Positions 42,522-51,285 are shown, counted from the stretch's first letter. The stretch: 64,000 nt of DNA from Blautia hansenii (GCF_013304445.1 NZ_JAAITA010000005.1:1-64000), one strand, 5' to 3'. A program made the numbers and translations. The notes: a model not told the origin generated them from the letters alone.

Positions 42522-42550
42522 TTGACTTTTTAAGTCCAATATTATAGAAT
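42522..42550 (+). promoter_or_regulatory. Promoter of the pyruvate formate-lyase operon
   Basis: TTGACT (42522-42527), 17-bp spacer, TAGAAT (42545-42550), about 55 nt before the first start codon. Confidence 0.65.
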
Positions 42551-42606
42551 CCACATATAACAGAAAAGTTATTTACAACTAACTACAAGATATAGGAGGT
42601 TATACT

Positions 42607-44682
42607 ATGCTCAAAGAATGGGAGTCTTTCCAGGGAGGCATCTGGGAAAAGGAAATCAATGTTCGGGATTTTATCCAGAAGAACTATGTGCCTTATGACG
42701 GAGATGATACTTTCCTGCAGGGACCGACGCAGGCAACACAGGATTTATGGCAGCAGGTTATGGACTTAACAAAGCAGGAGCGGGAAAAAGGCGGTGTCCT
42801 GGATATGGATACCAAAGTAATCTCCACCATTACTTCTCATGGTCCCGGTTATCTTGACAAAGCAAAAGAAACCATTGTGGGCTTCCAGACCGACAAACCT
42901 TTTAAACGTTCTCTGCAGCCATACGGCGGTATCCGCATGGCTATGAAAGCCTGCGAGGACAATGGATATAAAGTAGACCCGGAAGTGGTAGAATTTTTCA
43001 CCAAACACCGCAAAACACACAACGACGGTGTTTTCGACGCCTACACACCGGAAATGCGCGCCTGCCGTTCCAGCCACATCATCACAGGTCTTCCCGATGC
43101 ATACGGAAGAGGCCGCATTATTGGTGATTACAGACGTGTGGCCCTTTACGGCGTAGACCGTCTGATTGAAGACAAACAGAATCAGAAGGACAGCACCAGA
43201 ACCATTATGTACTCTGATGTAACCAGAGAAAGAGAAGAACTTTCCGAACAGATTAAGGCTTTAAAGGAATTAAAAGAGCTTGGCCATATTTACGGCTACG
43301 ATATTTCCCGTCCGGCACAGAATGTCCAGGAAGCAATCCAGTGGCTGTATTTCGGCTATCTGGCTGCCATCAAAGAGCAGAACGGCGCTGCCATGTCCCT
43401 TGGACGTACTTCTACTTTCCTGGATATTTATGCAGAAAGAGACTTGAAAAACGGCACTTTCACAGAAGAACAGATTCAGGAGTTTATTGATCACTTTATC
43501 ATGAAGCTGCGCCTTGTAAAATTTGCCAGAACACCGGAATACAATGCCCTTTTCTCAGGTGACCCCACCTGGGTTACCGAGTCCATTGCCGGTATGGGAA
43601 TTGACGGACGCCACATGGTAACCAAAATGTCCTACCGTTATCTCCATACACTGGAAAATCTGGGCACAGCGCCGGAACCAAACCTGACCGTACTCTGGTC
43701 CACCAGACTGCCGCAGAACTTCAAACGTTTCTGTGCAAAAACTTCCATTGCATCTTCTTCCATCCAGTATGAAAATGATGACTTGATGCGTGTTACACAC
43801 GGAGATGACTATGCAATTGCCTGCTGCGTGTCTTCCATGAAAGTGGGAAAAGAAATGCAGTTCTTCGGTGCAAGAGCAAACCTGGCCAAGTGCCTGCTCT
43901 ACGCCATCAACGGCGGTGTAGACGAAATTTCCAAAAAACAGGTAGGACCGAAATACCGCCCCATCACTTCCGAATATTTGGACTACGAGGAAGTCATGGA
44001 ACGTTTCCAGGATATGATGAAATGGCTGGCCTGCGTATATGTGAACACTTTAAATATCATCCACTATATGCATGATAAATACAGCTATGAAAGACTGCAG
44101 ATGGCTCTCCACGACAAAAAAGTAACCCGTTGGTTTGCCACAGGAATTGCCGGACTTTCCGTTGTTGCCGATTCTCTTTCCGCAATCAAGTATGCCAAGG
44201 TAAAACCAATTCGTGACGAAAACGGTATTGCCATTGATTACGAAATTGAAGGAGATTTCCCAAAATACGGAAACGACGATGACCGTGTAGACGATATTGC
44301 ATACGATATCGTGCACCAGTTTATGCAGTATATCAAAGGAAATCACACTTACCGAAACGGAATTCCAACAACTTCTATCCTGACCATTACCTCCAATGTG
44401 GTATATGGAAAGGCAACCGGTTCTACTCCGGATGGAAGAAAAGCGGGACAGGCCTTTGCTCCGGGTGCAAACCCTATGCACCACAGAGACCGTCACGGCG
44501 CTGTGGCCTCTTTAAATTCTGTTTCCAAGCTTCCTTTTAAGGACGCACAGGACGGTATTTCCAATACCTTCTCCATTATCCCCGGTGCGCTGGGAAAAGA
44601 TGATGCTATCCTGTTTGATGACATTACTTTCGAGCTGGAACCGGATTGCGCCTGCTGCGAACCTAATGCACAGCTTGATTAA
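42607..44682 (+). CDS. pflB: Pyruvate formate-lyase catalytic core lacking the glycyl-radical domain
   Basis: A 691-residue formate C-acetyltransferase core, which splits pyruvate + CoA into acetyl-CoA + formate. The active-site cysteine pair C406-C407 ([10 protein letters not shown]) and flanking substrate-binding segments are intact. Classical enzymes have about 740-770 residues and end with a glycyl-radical domain (RVSGYAV); this one stops after [16 protein letters not shown] without it. The missing domain is encoded 49 nt downstream in another frame with its own GGAGG and ATG (44732-44974), so this is a genuine split, not one stop mutation. AGGAGG precedes this start as well. The CACC tail is an unusual cysteine cluster. 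Confidence 0.95.
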   Translation: MLKEWESFQGGIWEKEINVRDFIQKNYVPYDGDDTFLQGPTQATQDLWQQVMDLTKQEREKGGVLDMDTKVISTITSHGPGYLDKAKETIVGFQTDKPFKRSLQPYGGIRMAMKACEDNGYKVDPEVVEFFTKHRKTHNDGVFDAYTPEMRACRSSHIITGLPDAYGRGRIIGDYRRVALYGVDRLIEDKQNQKDSTRTIMYSDVTREREELSEQIKALKELKELGHIYGYDISRPAQNVQEAIQWLYFGYLAAIKEQNGAAMSLGRTSTFLDIYAERDLKNGTFTEEQIQEFIDHFIMKLRLVKFARTPEYNALFSGDPTWVTESIAGMGIDGRHMVTKMSYRYLHTLENLGTAPEPNLTVLWSTRLPQNFKRFCAKTSIASSSIQYENDDLMRVTHGDDYAIACCVSSMKVGKEMQFFGARANLAKCLLYAINGGVDEISKKQVGPKYRPITSEYLDYEEVMERFQDMMKWLACVYVNTLNIIHYMHDKYSYERLQMALHDKKVTRWFATGIAGLSVVADSLSAIKYAKVKPIRDENGIAIDYEIEGDFPKYGNDDDRVDDIAYDIVHQFMQYIKGNHTYRNGIPTTSILTITSNVVYGKATGSTPDGRKAGQAFAPGANPMHHRDRHGAVASLNSVSKLPFKDAQDGISNTFSIIPGALGKDDAILFDDITFELEPDCACCEPNAQLD

Positions 44683-44731
44683 TCTCTGAAGACAAAAACT
44701 TTTCATAAAAAATTTAACGGAGGTAGAAATT

Positions 44732-44974
44732 ATGAATATCAGTGACGCTCAGATTGACAACCTTGTAGGTTTATTAGACGGTTATGCCGAAAAAGGCGGC
44801 CACCACTTAAATGTAAATGTATTTACAAAAGAAACTCTTTTAGATGCACAGGAACACCCGGAAAAATATCCTCAGCTGACTGTTCGTGTATCCGGATATG
44901 CGGTAAACTTCAATAAGCTGACAAAAGAACAGCAGGACGAGGTTATTTCCAGAACTTTCCATGATGGAATGTAA
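44732..44974 (+). CDS. Autonomous glycyl-radical subunit of pyruvate formate-lyase
   Basis: An 80-residue protein equal to the C-terminal glycyl-radical domain of [27 protein letters not shown], then [16 protein letters not shown] with the radical glycine at G55, then [18 protein letters not shown]. There are 25 residues after the glycine, as in full-length PFL. It resembles E. coli GrcA (YfiD), a spare part for oxygen-damaged PFL, but here the partner core has no such domain, so this subunit should be obligatory. GGAGG precedes the ATG, and the gene overlaps the activase gene by 14 nt. Confidence 0.93.
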   Translation: MNISDAQIDNLVGLLDGYAEKGGHHLNVNVFTKETLLDAQEHPEKYPQLTVRVSGYAVNFNKLTKEQQDEVISRTFHDGM

Positions 44975-45725
44975 AGAAACCGGTTATATCCATTCTCTGG
45001 AAACCTTTGGCACGATAGACGGTCCCGGAATACGCCTTGTGGTGTTTTTCCAGGGCTGCCCTATGCGGTGCCTGTACTGCCACAATCCGGATACCTGGGC
45101 ACCGAAAAAGGGCCAGACAATGACCGTAGATGAGATTCTGGATATCTATGAAAAAAATAAAGGCTTCTATTCCAAGGGTGGTATCACAGCTACAGGGGGG
45201 GAACCTCTTATGCAGCTGGATTTTCTCATTGCCCTCTTTGAAGGTGCAAAAAAACGGAAGATTCATACCTGTCTGGATACATCGGGAATTCTCTATCGGA
45301 AAGAAAAAGACGAAGCGTACAGACGGCTTTTTGCCTCTACAGACCTTCTTCTCCTGGATTTAAAACACAGTCAGGCAGATACCCATAAAACCCTTACCGG
45401 GCAAGCCCTGCAGTCTGTTCTGGAGTTTCTCGACGCTGCTGACAAATCTGGGGTTTCTGCAATTATCCGTCATGTAGTGGTCAAAGGCTACACCGATACC
45501 CCAAAAGAATGGGACGGCATCGGAAAAATCATTGCAGAGCATAAAAATGTCAAAGGTCTGGAAGTGCTCCCTTATCACAATATGGGAGAAATCAAGTATA
45601 AAGAACTGGGACTTTCCTATCCTCTTCAGGGAATGGAAAATCTTTCAAAAGAACTGGCACAGAAAGCCCGGCAGACCATTTTACAAAGTATCCGAAAATA
45701 CCGCAGCCAGAATCATCTCTCCTAA
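44961..45725 (+). CDS. pflA: Pyruvate formate-lyase activating enzyme
   Basis: A 254-residue radical SAM activase that abstracts hydrogen from the glycine of the glycyl-radical domain. The [4Fe-4S] motif is CPMRCLYC in [18 protein letters not shown], with SAM-binding [11 protein letters not shown] and a preceding [13 protein letters not shown]. Typical length. Two ATGs are adjacent (44961 and 44964) within the end of the glycyl-radical gene, with no separate strong ribosome binding site, so translation is probably coupled to it. Its natural substrate would be the 80-residue subunit docked on the core. Confidence 0.96.
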   Translation: MMECKETGYIHSLETFGTIDGPGIRLVVFFQGCPMRCLYCHNPDTWAPKKGQTMTVDEILDIYEKNKGFYSKGGITATGGEPLMQLDFLIALFEGAKKRKIHTCLDTSGILYRKEKDEAYRRLFASTDLLLLDLKHSQADTHKTLTGQALQSVLEFLDAADKSGVSAIIRHVVVKGYTDTPKEWDGIGKIIAEHKNVKGLEVLPYHNMGEIKYKELGLSYPLQGMENLSKELAQKARQTILQSIRKYRSQNHLS

Positions 45726-45734
45726 AGCCTTTTC

Positions 45735-45771
45735 AACCGGAAAACAGAGGATTCGTCTCTGTCTTCCGGTT
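45735..45771. terminator. Convergent terminator hairpin after pflA
   Basis: AACCGGAA/TTCCGGTT outer stem and ACAGAG/CTCTGT inner stem lie between pflA and the convergent YdcF-like gene. The U-tract is weak, but the stem is long and symmetrical, so it may serve both strands. Confidence 0.6.
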
Positions 45772-46391
45772 CATTTATCTATTGGCTCTTCTTTTCGTAT
45801 TTCCCCTATGATTTCATGAAACTGTATGCCAATGCGTTCCATTTCTCCCAAAACCACCTTTGTCCCCTGCTCAGTCTGATACCAGTTGTCCTTTCGGATA
45901 CTGCTTTCTTTTACCGGACAAACCAGAAAACGGGTATCCGGGTACAAAAGCTGATAATACAAAAGACTTCTTCTGGCATGATAAGGCTTGCAGCAAAGAA
46001 TGGCCTGCCGAATCTCCAGACGAGCCTTGTCTGTTACTTTTCTGGAATAAATCGCATTTTCATAGGTATACGTGGCTTTTTCTTCCTTTAAAACAGCTTC
46101 TTTGGGAACCCCGTTTTCTATCAAAACACGGCTGAGAAATTCCCATTCCGTATGGTACTTTCCCGGATAAAGCGCTTCCTTTTCCTGTACACCACCAAAG
46201 TGTCCCTGTGTAATACTATAACGCCCGGACGGAAGAATATAAGGCGCAAAACCTTTCTTATAAAGCTGTGCCGCCTCTTCTGCAAGCTGCGGAAAGCCGC
46301 TGCCGGGGATGAAAATAATATCCGCTTTTTCCGGTTCATTCTCCACAAAAACAAAATCTGTAATCTGCTTCAAAAATGCTGCATGTTTCAT
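45771..46391 (-). CDS. YdcF/ElyC-like DUF218 protein
   Basis: A 206-residue protein with the DUF218 fold: ADIIFIPGSGFPQLAEEAAQ near residue 25, YILPSGRYS, then a helix-rich region with ATYTYENAIYSRKV and AILCCKPYHARRSLLYYQ. DUF218 proteins are implicated in envelope or vancomycin-related functions in enterobacteria, but the role of soluble members is unknown. The ATG at 46391 follows AAGGAAG; a start at 46478 would overlap the upstream GNAT gene by 56 nt and is rejected. Confidence 0.82.
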   Translation of the reverse strand: MKHAAFLKQITDFVFVENEPEKADIIFIPGSGFPQLAEEAAQLYKKGFAPYILPSGRYSITQGHFGGVQEKEALYPGKYHTEWEFLSRVLIENGVPKEAVLKEEKATYTYENAIYSRKVTDKARLEIRQAILCCKPYHARRSLLYYQLLYPDTRFLVCPVKESSIRKDNWYQTEQGTKVVLGEMERIGIQFHEIIGEIRKEEPIDK

Positions 46392-46422
46392 AAGTTTCTG
46401 TCTTCCTTTTCCAAACGTTCTT

Positions 46423-46698
46423 TTATTCCTGTATGATGTGCTGAAATTCCTTATGACGCGCAAACCAGCCTTTTGCATACGAACAGGTAAGCACTGCCTT
46501 CTTCCCCTGTCTGGAAATTTCTTCTGCCGCAGCCTGCATCAGTTTCCCTGCTATACCGGTTCCCCGGAGAGAGGGAGAAACAAAAGTATGATTAATCTCC
46601 ACGGTATGCTCATCCAGTTTCGGAAATGTTACCTCTGCGTTTTTTTCCCGGTTTTCATCCATATAATAAATGGCATTTTCTTCCACGATAAAATTCAT
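46423..46698 (-). CDS. Small GNAT-fold N-acetyltransferase (YjdJ-like)
   Basis: A 91-residue minimal GCN5-related acetyltransferase of the NATD1/YjdJ type: beta strands with EINHTFVSPSLRGTGIAGKL, where RGTGIA is the acetyl-CoA pyrophosphate loop, and VLTCSYAKGWFARHKEF. Very short but typical of this subgroup (about 90-100). AAGGAG precedes the ATG at 46698. Substrate unknown. Confidence 0.85.
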   Translation of the reverse strand: MNFIVEENAIYYMDENREKNAEVTFPKLDEHTVEINHTFVSPSLRGTGIAGKLMQAAAEEISRQGKKAVLTCSYAKGWFARHKEFQHIIQE

Positions 46699-46727
46699 AT
46701 TTCCATTCTCCTTTTTGCAAGTTTTTT

Positions 46728-47783
46728 TCATGCCTGTTGTTCATCCTTCCTGGATTCTAAACGTTTAATTTTTTCCTGAAGCTCTGCAATTTGCCTTTCC
46801 CGTTCTTCCATTTCCTTCTTTGCTCTTTCCTCCGCTGCTTTTCTCTCCTGTTTCTCCTGTTCTGCCCTTTCCTCCGCTGCCTTTACTTCTGCCTCCAACT
46901 CTTCAATCATATAACTCACTGTGTTCCGGTCCATTTCCTCCAGTTCTTTTGAAAATAAACTCATAATACCCTCCACATTTCTGCACATCTGGTACACTTC
47001 TTCATATATTTCACGAAACTCAGGATACTTTTCCAAAAGTTCCATGATTCTTTCCGGCTCATCGCTGCTGAGTAAAAACAGCCAAGCCTCCAGTTTGTTT
47101 TCTATAGACCTATTTTCTATATTTTTCCGAAAAATGTCAAGAGCTACCAATACACTTTTCTGAAGTGTTTCCAGCTTTAGTCCCGTATCATAGATGTGCT
47201 CCCCATAATGGAGATACTTATCTGGAATCTCATGAAATTCTCTTGTACTTTTCTCAAATAAAACAATTGTATATACTTTCTTTAAATCCCTGTAATTAAA
47301 CTTTTTATTTTCGCTCCTCTTCCTGTCCTTCACTCTCTTGTATTGTCTGAGCAACAAATCTGCGGAGTAGCACGCTGTCCTCTGGCCAGGAAAAGCATAA
47401 CCTATCTTCTGTATTTCCAAATTTGCAATTCTTCCATCCTCGGTCTCTATTACAATATCTGTAATGAGCAGGGTATATTCATCTGCCAGACGAACGGAAT
47501 CATTGGGCAAAATTTGTTTAATACGGATTTTTGTCTCCAGCAAAAGACTTAACAGCTCTTCCAGTCTTTCTGCATGATATTCCGGATTGAAAATTTCTTT
47601 AAAAAAAGAATCATACAGAATCTTTACTCCCTTTACTCCTGTACAAAAATCCAGAAACTCCTCCTGCTGTTCTTCGCTCCAGCTCTCAAACAAATTTGTC
47701 AGTTTCTCTTTCTCCCCAATCAGGTTCAGCACTTCTTCTCTTGTGCGGATGATTGGAAAATACGTTTTCAGTAAAGTGTCCAT
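46728..47783 (-). CDS. Rpn-family PD-(D/E)XK nuclease/transposase-like protein
   Basis: A 351-residue member of the Rpn/PDDEXK transposase-like family (recombination-promoting nucleases). The nuclease core is in residues about 45-150, with LITDIVIETEDGRIANLEIQK giving the D...ExQ catalytic pattern and RTACYSADLLLRQYK. The C-terminus (about 285-351) is a highly charged coiled coil of EERA/EKQER units. Such genes are multicopy and variable in gut Firmicutes. The ATG at 47783 follows GGGAGG. It borders the IS91-like element. Confidence 0.85.
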   Translation of the reverse strand: MDTLLKTYFPIIRTREEVLNLIGEKEKLTNLFESWSEEQQEEFLDFCTGVKGVKILYDSFFKEIFNPEYHAERLEELLSLLLETKIRIKQILPNDSVRLADEYTLLITDIVIETEDGRIANLEIQKIGYAFPGQRTACYSADLLLRQYKRVKDRKRSENKKFNYRDLKKVYTIVLFEKSTREFHEIPDKYLHYGEHIYDTGLKLETLQKSVLVALDIFRKNIENRSIENKLEAWLFLLSSDEPERIMELLEKYPEFREIYEEVYQMCRNVEGIMSLFSKELEEMDRNTVSYMIEELEAEVKAAEERAEQEKQERKAAEERAKKEMEERERQIAELQEKIKRLESRKDEQQA

Positions 47784-47921
47784 AAACATCTACCTCCCTG
47801 TTTGCTTTATTTTACATTTTTGAAATACCGCTTCAGAAAAGAAGCTATAGAAAAAAGACGTTTAGACATAAGATGATATAAGTTTTCTTAGTCTGAATGA
47901 ATGATGTATAAAGATATGTTA

Positions 47922-48908
47922 TCATCTTTGTTTTACAGATACAAGCACTATTTTCCGCATAAAGGAAATCCGTTTATCTGATTCGCATGATATCTTCTTT
48001 GTTATGACTCGCATAAATTCAACACCAGAAAGGGTCAGTTCTTTCCATTGTCCTTTGTTCCGGTAATCTTTTACAGAAAAAGTAACGTTTTCATCGTCCA
48101 TACAGATGATGCGGTGATTGCTGATGGCAATCCTATGGGTATACTTTCCAAGGTAGTCAATCACAGACTGTGCGCCGTTAAAAGTTTTCTTACAATAAGG
48201 AATCCATTCCGCATCATAACAGAAATCAATCAGTTCTTTGAACACATAATGGTTACTGTATTTTTCGGCAGTTCCATGAAACTTAAGTTGATTCGTATTC
48301 CAGAGATTTTTCAACTCATCCATATATTTTCCACGAAAGACTTTGGAGATAGCCCATATAGGAAGAAAAAACTCAGTACCGTTGTCTTTCCATTCGTTTT
48401 TGGATGTCAGACCACCGCCGAGCAGTATTGTATGGATATGGGGATGAAAGTTCATTTCAGATCCCCATGTATGCAGGATGCAGATATAGCCGACATCAGC
48501 ACCAAGGTGCTTTGGGTCAGCAGTCAGTTCACTGATTGTAGCAGAAGCTGCATGATACAGGGTGTCATATAACAGTTTCTGATTATTGTAAATGATTGGA
48601 TTCAGAATGTCAGGAACTGTAAATACCAAGTGGAAGTAGGGTGCATCAAGCACATCCTCTTTGCGGGCATCCATCCACATTTCCTTTGGAACAGCCTGAC
48701 ACATGGGACAACAACGGTTGCGGCAGGAATTATAGTGAATCTGAACAGCACCACAGTCTTCACATACACTGACGTTTGCACCATAGGCTCCGGTTTTGCA
48801 GTTCAAGATGTTCCGGGCAACTTTTGCCTGTTCCGGAGAAGAAGAATACTTTTCAAGGTATGCCGAATAAAAACACCGGAAAATATCCTGAACGGTGGGC
48901 TTATTCAT
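47922..48908 (-). CDS. IS91-family Y2 HUH transposase, 3' end apparently frameshifted
   Basis: A 328-residue rolling-circle transposase. An N-terminal zinc-binding region (CKTGAYGANVSVCEDCG then CRNRCCPMCQ) is followed by the HUH motif HPHIHT in FHPHIHTILLGGG and a two-tyrosine motif YLGKY. Up to LSGVEFMR it is normal; afterwards the sequence diverges, while another frame reads DIMRIR, stop, TDFLYAE, resembling the expected MRIRYYGFL ending. A small deletion plus frameshift in the last 30 or so codons is inferred. The start at 48908 overlaps the recombinase 3' end by 8 nt. Confidence 0.85.
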   Translation of the reverse strand: MNKPTVQDIFRCFYSAYLEKYSSSPEQAKVARNILNCKTGAYGANVSVCEDCGAVQIHYNSCRNRCCPMCQAVPKEMWMDARKEDVLDAPYFHLVFTVPDILNPIIYNNQKLLYDTLYHAASATISELTADPKHLGADVGYICILHTWGSEMNFHPHIHTILLGGGLTSKNEWKDNGTEFFLPIWAISKVFRGKYMDELKNLWNTNQLKFHGTAEKYSNHYVFKELIDFCYDAEWIPYCKKTFNGAQSVIDYLGKYTHRIAISNHRIICMDDENVTFSVKDYRNKGQWKELTLSGVEFMRVITKKISCESDKRISFMRKIVLVSVKQR

Positions 48909-49752
48909 AATCAGCACCTTCTTTCCTGTCAAAGGGACTTTGGATTCCCATGAGAGATTTGTTGCTGACATGAAGATAAACTTCCGTGGATTTTGGGTCA
49001 CGGTGTCCAAGCAGTGCCTGAATATTCTGCCGTTCTACTCCCTGCTCCATCAGATGAGTTGCAAAGCTATGACGGAGACAGTGTGGAGTTGCTTTCTTTG
49101 GAAGTTCAGCATCGGATACTGCCCGTCGCATCACTTGCTCCAGTGTACTGACTGTCAGGTAATTACCAGTAAATTTATTAGGAAACAGGATCCCACGGGG
49201 ACGTCCTTTCTCAAACCAGTATTGTGTAAGGATATCCAGACACCGTTTAGAAAGAATTGTATAGCGGTCCATCCTGTTCTTCGTATCCCGGACATGGATC
49301 TGCATATTTGAACGGGAAATATCATCATAATGAAGGTGGATCACTTCAGAAACCCGCATCCCGGAAGAATACATCGTTGCAAACATGGCTCTATATTTGA
49401 TATCATCAACAGCTTCTAATAGACGGTCTATTTCATCAACAGTCAGTACGGTCGGAAGCTTGTGTTCCAGAATCATACGTGGAACTGTGATATCATCCCA
49501 AAGGATATGCAGGACATTCCGATAGAAAAAACGGATAGCCGAATTATAAAGGTTCAGAGTTGTGGCTCTTAGTCCTTCCTCTTTTTTGGCAAGCAAAAAA
49601 TTTCTGACATCCTGGCAGGTAAGTTCTTCAGGGTGCTTCGCTTGATATTTCAGGAAGTAAGAAACATAGTTTTTATAGCAGTTGATGGAACGTTCTTTGA
49701 GGTTGCGGATTTTTCCGGCTTCCTCAAGCTGTTCTAAATATTTTTCATACAT
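48901..49752 (-). CDS. Tyrosine-type recombinase/integrase (XerC/D-like)
   Basis: A 283-residue recombinase. The N-terminal SAM-like core-binding domain (about 1-90) is followed by a catalytic domain with R in SSGMRVSEVIHL, HxxR in HCLRHSFATHL, H in LLGHRDP and nucleophile tyrosine in STEVYLHV. It is complete. GGAGG lies 8 nt before the ATG at 49752. It overlaps the IS91-like transposase by 8 nt and is probably part of the same element, perhaps resolving transposition intermediates (inference). Confidence 0.92.
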   Translation of the reverse strand: MYEKYLEQLEEAGKIRNLKERSINCYKNYVSYFLKYQAKHPEELTCQDVRNFLLAKKEEGLRATTLNLYNSAIRFFYRNVLHILWDDITVPRMILEHKLPTVLTVDEIDRLLEAVDDIKYRAMFATMYSSGMRVSEVIHLHYDDISRSNMQIHVRDTKNRMDRYTILSKRCLDILTQYWFEKGRPRGILFPNKFTGNYLTVSTLEQVMRRAVSDAELPKKATPHCLRHSFATHLMEQGVERQNIQALLGHRDPKSTEVYLHVSNKSLMGIQSPFDRKEGADYE

Positions 49753-49825
49753 AATAAAATCCTCCATGTAAAATCAGTAGTAATCAAAACACTGCTTTAC
49801 ACGGAGGTGCATTTGGGTCATAAAA

Positions 49826-49844
49826 CCGCTTGCCAACCAAGCGG
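49826..49844. repeat. Perfect 7-bp-stem hairpin at the edge of the IS91-like element
   Basis: CCGCTTG, loop CCAAC, CAAGCGG. It lies 74 nt upstream of the recombinase start, where a rolling-circle ori/ter structure would be expected. Function inferred from position. Confidence 0.5.
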
Positions 49845-49965
49845 AAGGGTGGTATTCTTTTCATAGGCAGTGGGAAGGTCGATCCTGTTTGATTGTTATT
49901 TTGTGGTGATTTAACAATACTACTTTTAGGACTTGCTTTCCACTGTTTTTTATTATAGAAAACAG

Positions 49966-50011
49966 AAAATCGCTATGCCACAGCCTTGGCAGGCCATCGC
50001 GCAGCGATTTT
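49966..50011. repeat. Inverted repeat upstream of the relaxase remnant
   Basis: AAAATCGCT (49966-49974) pairs with AGCGATTTT (50003-50011), with an inner TGCC/GGCA stem. It lies about 190 nt before a MobA/L fragment and may be a leftover of an oriT region. The rest of 49850-50100 shows no gene. Confidence 0.4.
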
Positions 50012-50100
50012 GTTCAATTCCAGTTTGCTATTCCACACACATCGGGTCAACTTGCCCCGAACTTACAACCAAATACCCGTCGCCCACACAGCGGCACACC

Positions 50101-50136
50101 AAGCAGGAAATCTGAAAAAGGTCTCCTGCTTTTTTT
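50101..50136 (+). terminator. Terminator-like hairpin before the relaxase remnant
   Basis: AAGCAGGA (50101-50108) pairs with TCCTGCTT (50124-50131), followed by a run of T. It probably belonged to the gene preceding mobA in the original element. Confidence 0.6.
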
Positions 50137-50199
50137 CTGCCCAAAATGAGGTGGTAAAACGCCACCCCATCTACTAATTACCGAAAGGAGAAACACGAA

Positions 50200-50370
50200 A
50201 TGCCCTGTCCACACAACGAAATCTCTATTGTGCAGCGAAGCCAACAGCAGTCTGCGGTTGCCGCCGCTGCTTACCAGAGCGGCGAAAAACTGTTCTGTGA
50301 ATATGACCAGCAAGTGAAGCACTACCCGGAAAAGCGTGGTATCGTCCACAATGAAATCCTGCTCCCTTAC
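50200..50370 (+). pseudogene. MobA/MobL relaxase N-terminal fragment
   Basis: About 55 codons from an ATG with AAAGGAG read as the N-terminus of a MobA/MobL relaxase: MPCPHNEISIVQRSQQQSAV, then AAAAYQSGEKL and HYPEKRGIVHNEILLP. The homology breaks off at about 50370, where a different gene is joined, and this frame stops at 50391. The catalytic histidine cluster and all later domains are missing. Confidence 0.8.
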
Positions 50371-50660
50371 AAGGGACGAGGAACGGATTGAGGTTCTGGA
50401 CAAAATGGTCATGCGGCTTTATGAGGATATGATTGCAGGGCGTATCAGTGAGCAGAATTTCAATACCATACTGGAAAAGACACAGACCGAGCAGACGGAG
50501 CTTAAAACAAGAGTATCCGAGGGCAGAAAGCGGCTGTCCGATGAAGTCCAGCTTGCCAATGACGCAAAACAATGGGTGGAAGCCATTCAGGAATACGCCA
50601 ACATCACAGAGCTGAACGCAGCCACCCTCAACCGCTTAATCAAAGAAATCAGTGCAGTTC
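50371..50660 (+). pseudogene. Large serine recombinase C-terminal fragment (TndX-like, DUF4368)
   Basis: About 95 codons read as the coiled-coil and DUF4368 C-terminal part of a large serine recombinase: TRDEERIEVLDKMVMRLYED, then GRISEQNFNTILEKTQTEQ, WVEAIQEYANITELNAATLN and RLIKEI. The serine catalytic domain is absent. It is joined upstream to the relaxase fragment and downstream, without a stop, to a sensor-kinase fragment. It probably marks the deletion scar of a Tn4451/Tn1549-type integrative element. Confidence 0.78.
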
Positions 50661-51285
50661 TTCTTCTATTAATAAACCTACTGGTATTTGGAATTACACA
50701 ATATAATCAGAAAAAAAGCCGTGAATTTACAGAAATGCAGTTGTTGCTTCAAAAAGAATCCGATTCTGCTGAATATTATAAAATGCTGCTGTCTCAAAAT
50801 GAAAACCGGAGTATTTTAATTCATGATATCAAAAAGCACCTGCAGTCCATCAAACTACTAAATGAAAAGGGGGAAAGTGAGAAAATAGATGCTTATATCC
50901 TCCAGCTTATGGATGCTTCTGATTTAAAGGAAACAGCAAGAATCTGCTCCACCATCTGCACCAGAATGACCTGACCTCCCTGTTCTGCAACTTGCTGGAA
51001 AATGCAATGGAAGCTGCGGAACACATCCCGGATTCTTTTATTGACCTTATGGTTCAAAAGAAAGAGAACACTCCTTTTGTTGTAATTGTCCTTGTAAATT
51101 CATGCAGAAGTATGCCGGATTTTGACCAAAACGGATTTCCCGTTTCGCATAAATCCGGCAAAGGAAGACATGGCTTTGGAATCAAAAGTATTCGAAAAGT
51201 AGTAGAGCAGTATCAGGGCAATCTACGGATGTATTATGATGACACCACTGCTACTTTTCATACGATTATAACCTTGAAGCAGTAA
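50661..51285 (+). pseudogene. AgrC-type GHKL sensor kinase remnant
   Basis: The frame from the recombinase fragment runs into the last TM helix (VLLLLINLLVFGITQY) and dimerisation helix of an AgrC-like kinase, with the phosphoacceptor region ENRSILIHDIKKHLQSIKLL, ending at 50974. A shifted frame then continues with LTSLFCNLLENAMEAAEH (HATPase N box), GRHGFGIKSIRKVVEQYQGN and a complete C-terminus at 51285. The sensor TM domain is lost and a deletion plus frameshift lies near 50940. No agrB, agrD or response regulator is nearby. Confidence 0.78.

Larger units (their letters stand above)
47922..49860 (-). mobile_element. IS91-like element with tyrosine recombinase and Y2 transposase
   Basis: Two overlapping genes, a tyrosine recombinase then a Y2 HUH transposase, form the two-gene version of IS91-like elements. 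At the upstream side is a perfect hairpin, CCGCTTG-CCAAC-CAAGCGG (49826-49844), a plausible origin or terminus structure. IS91 elements lack inverted terminal repeats and make no target duplications, so the exact ends cannot be fixed; these limits are approximate. Confidence 0.7.

Noticed and set aside
42607-44974. That the PFL core is simply a truncated pseudogene
   Set aside because: The downstream domain has its own ribosome binding site and start in another frame, an intact RVSGYAV motif and an overlap with pflA, and the core has no other lesions.
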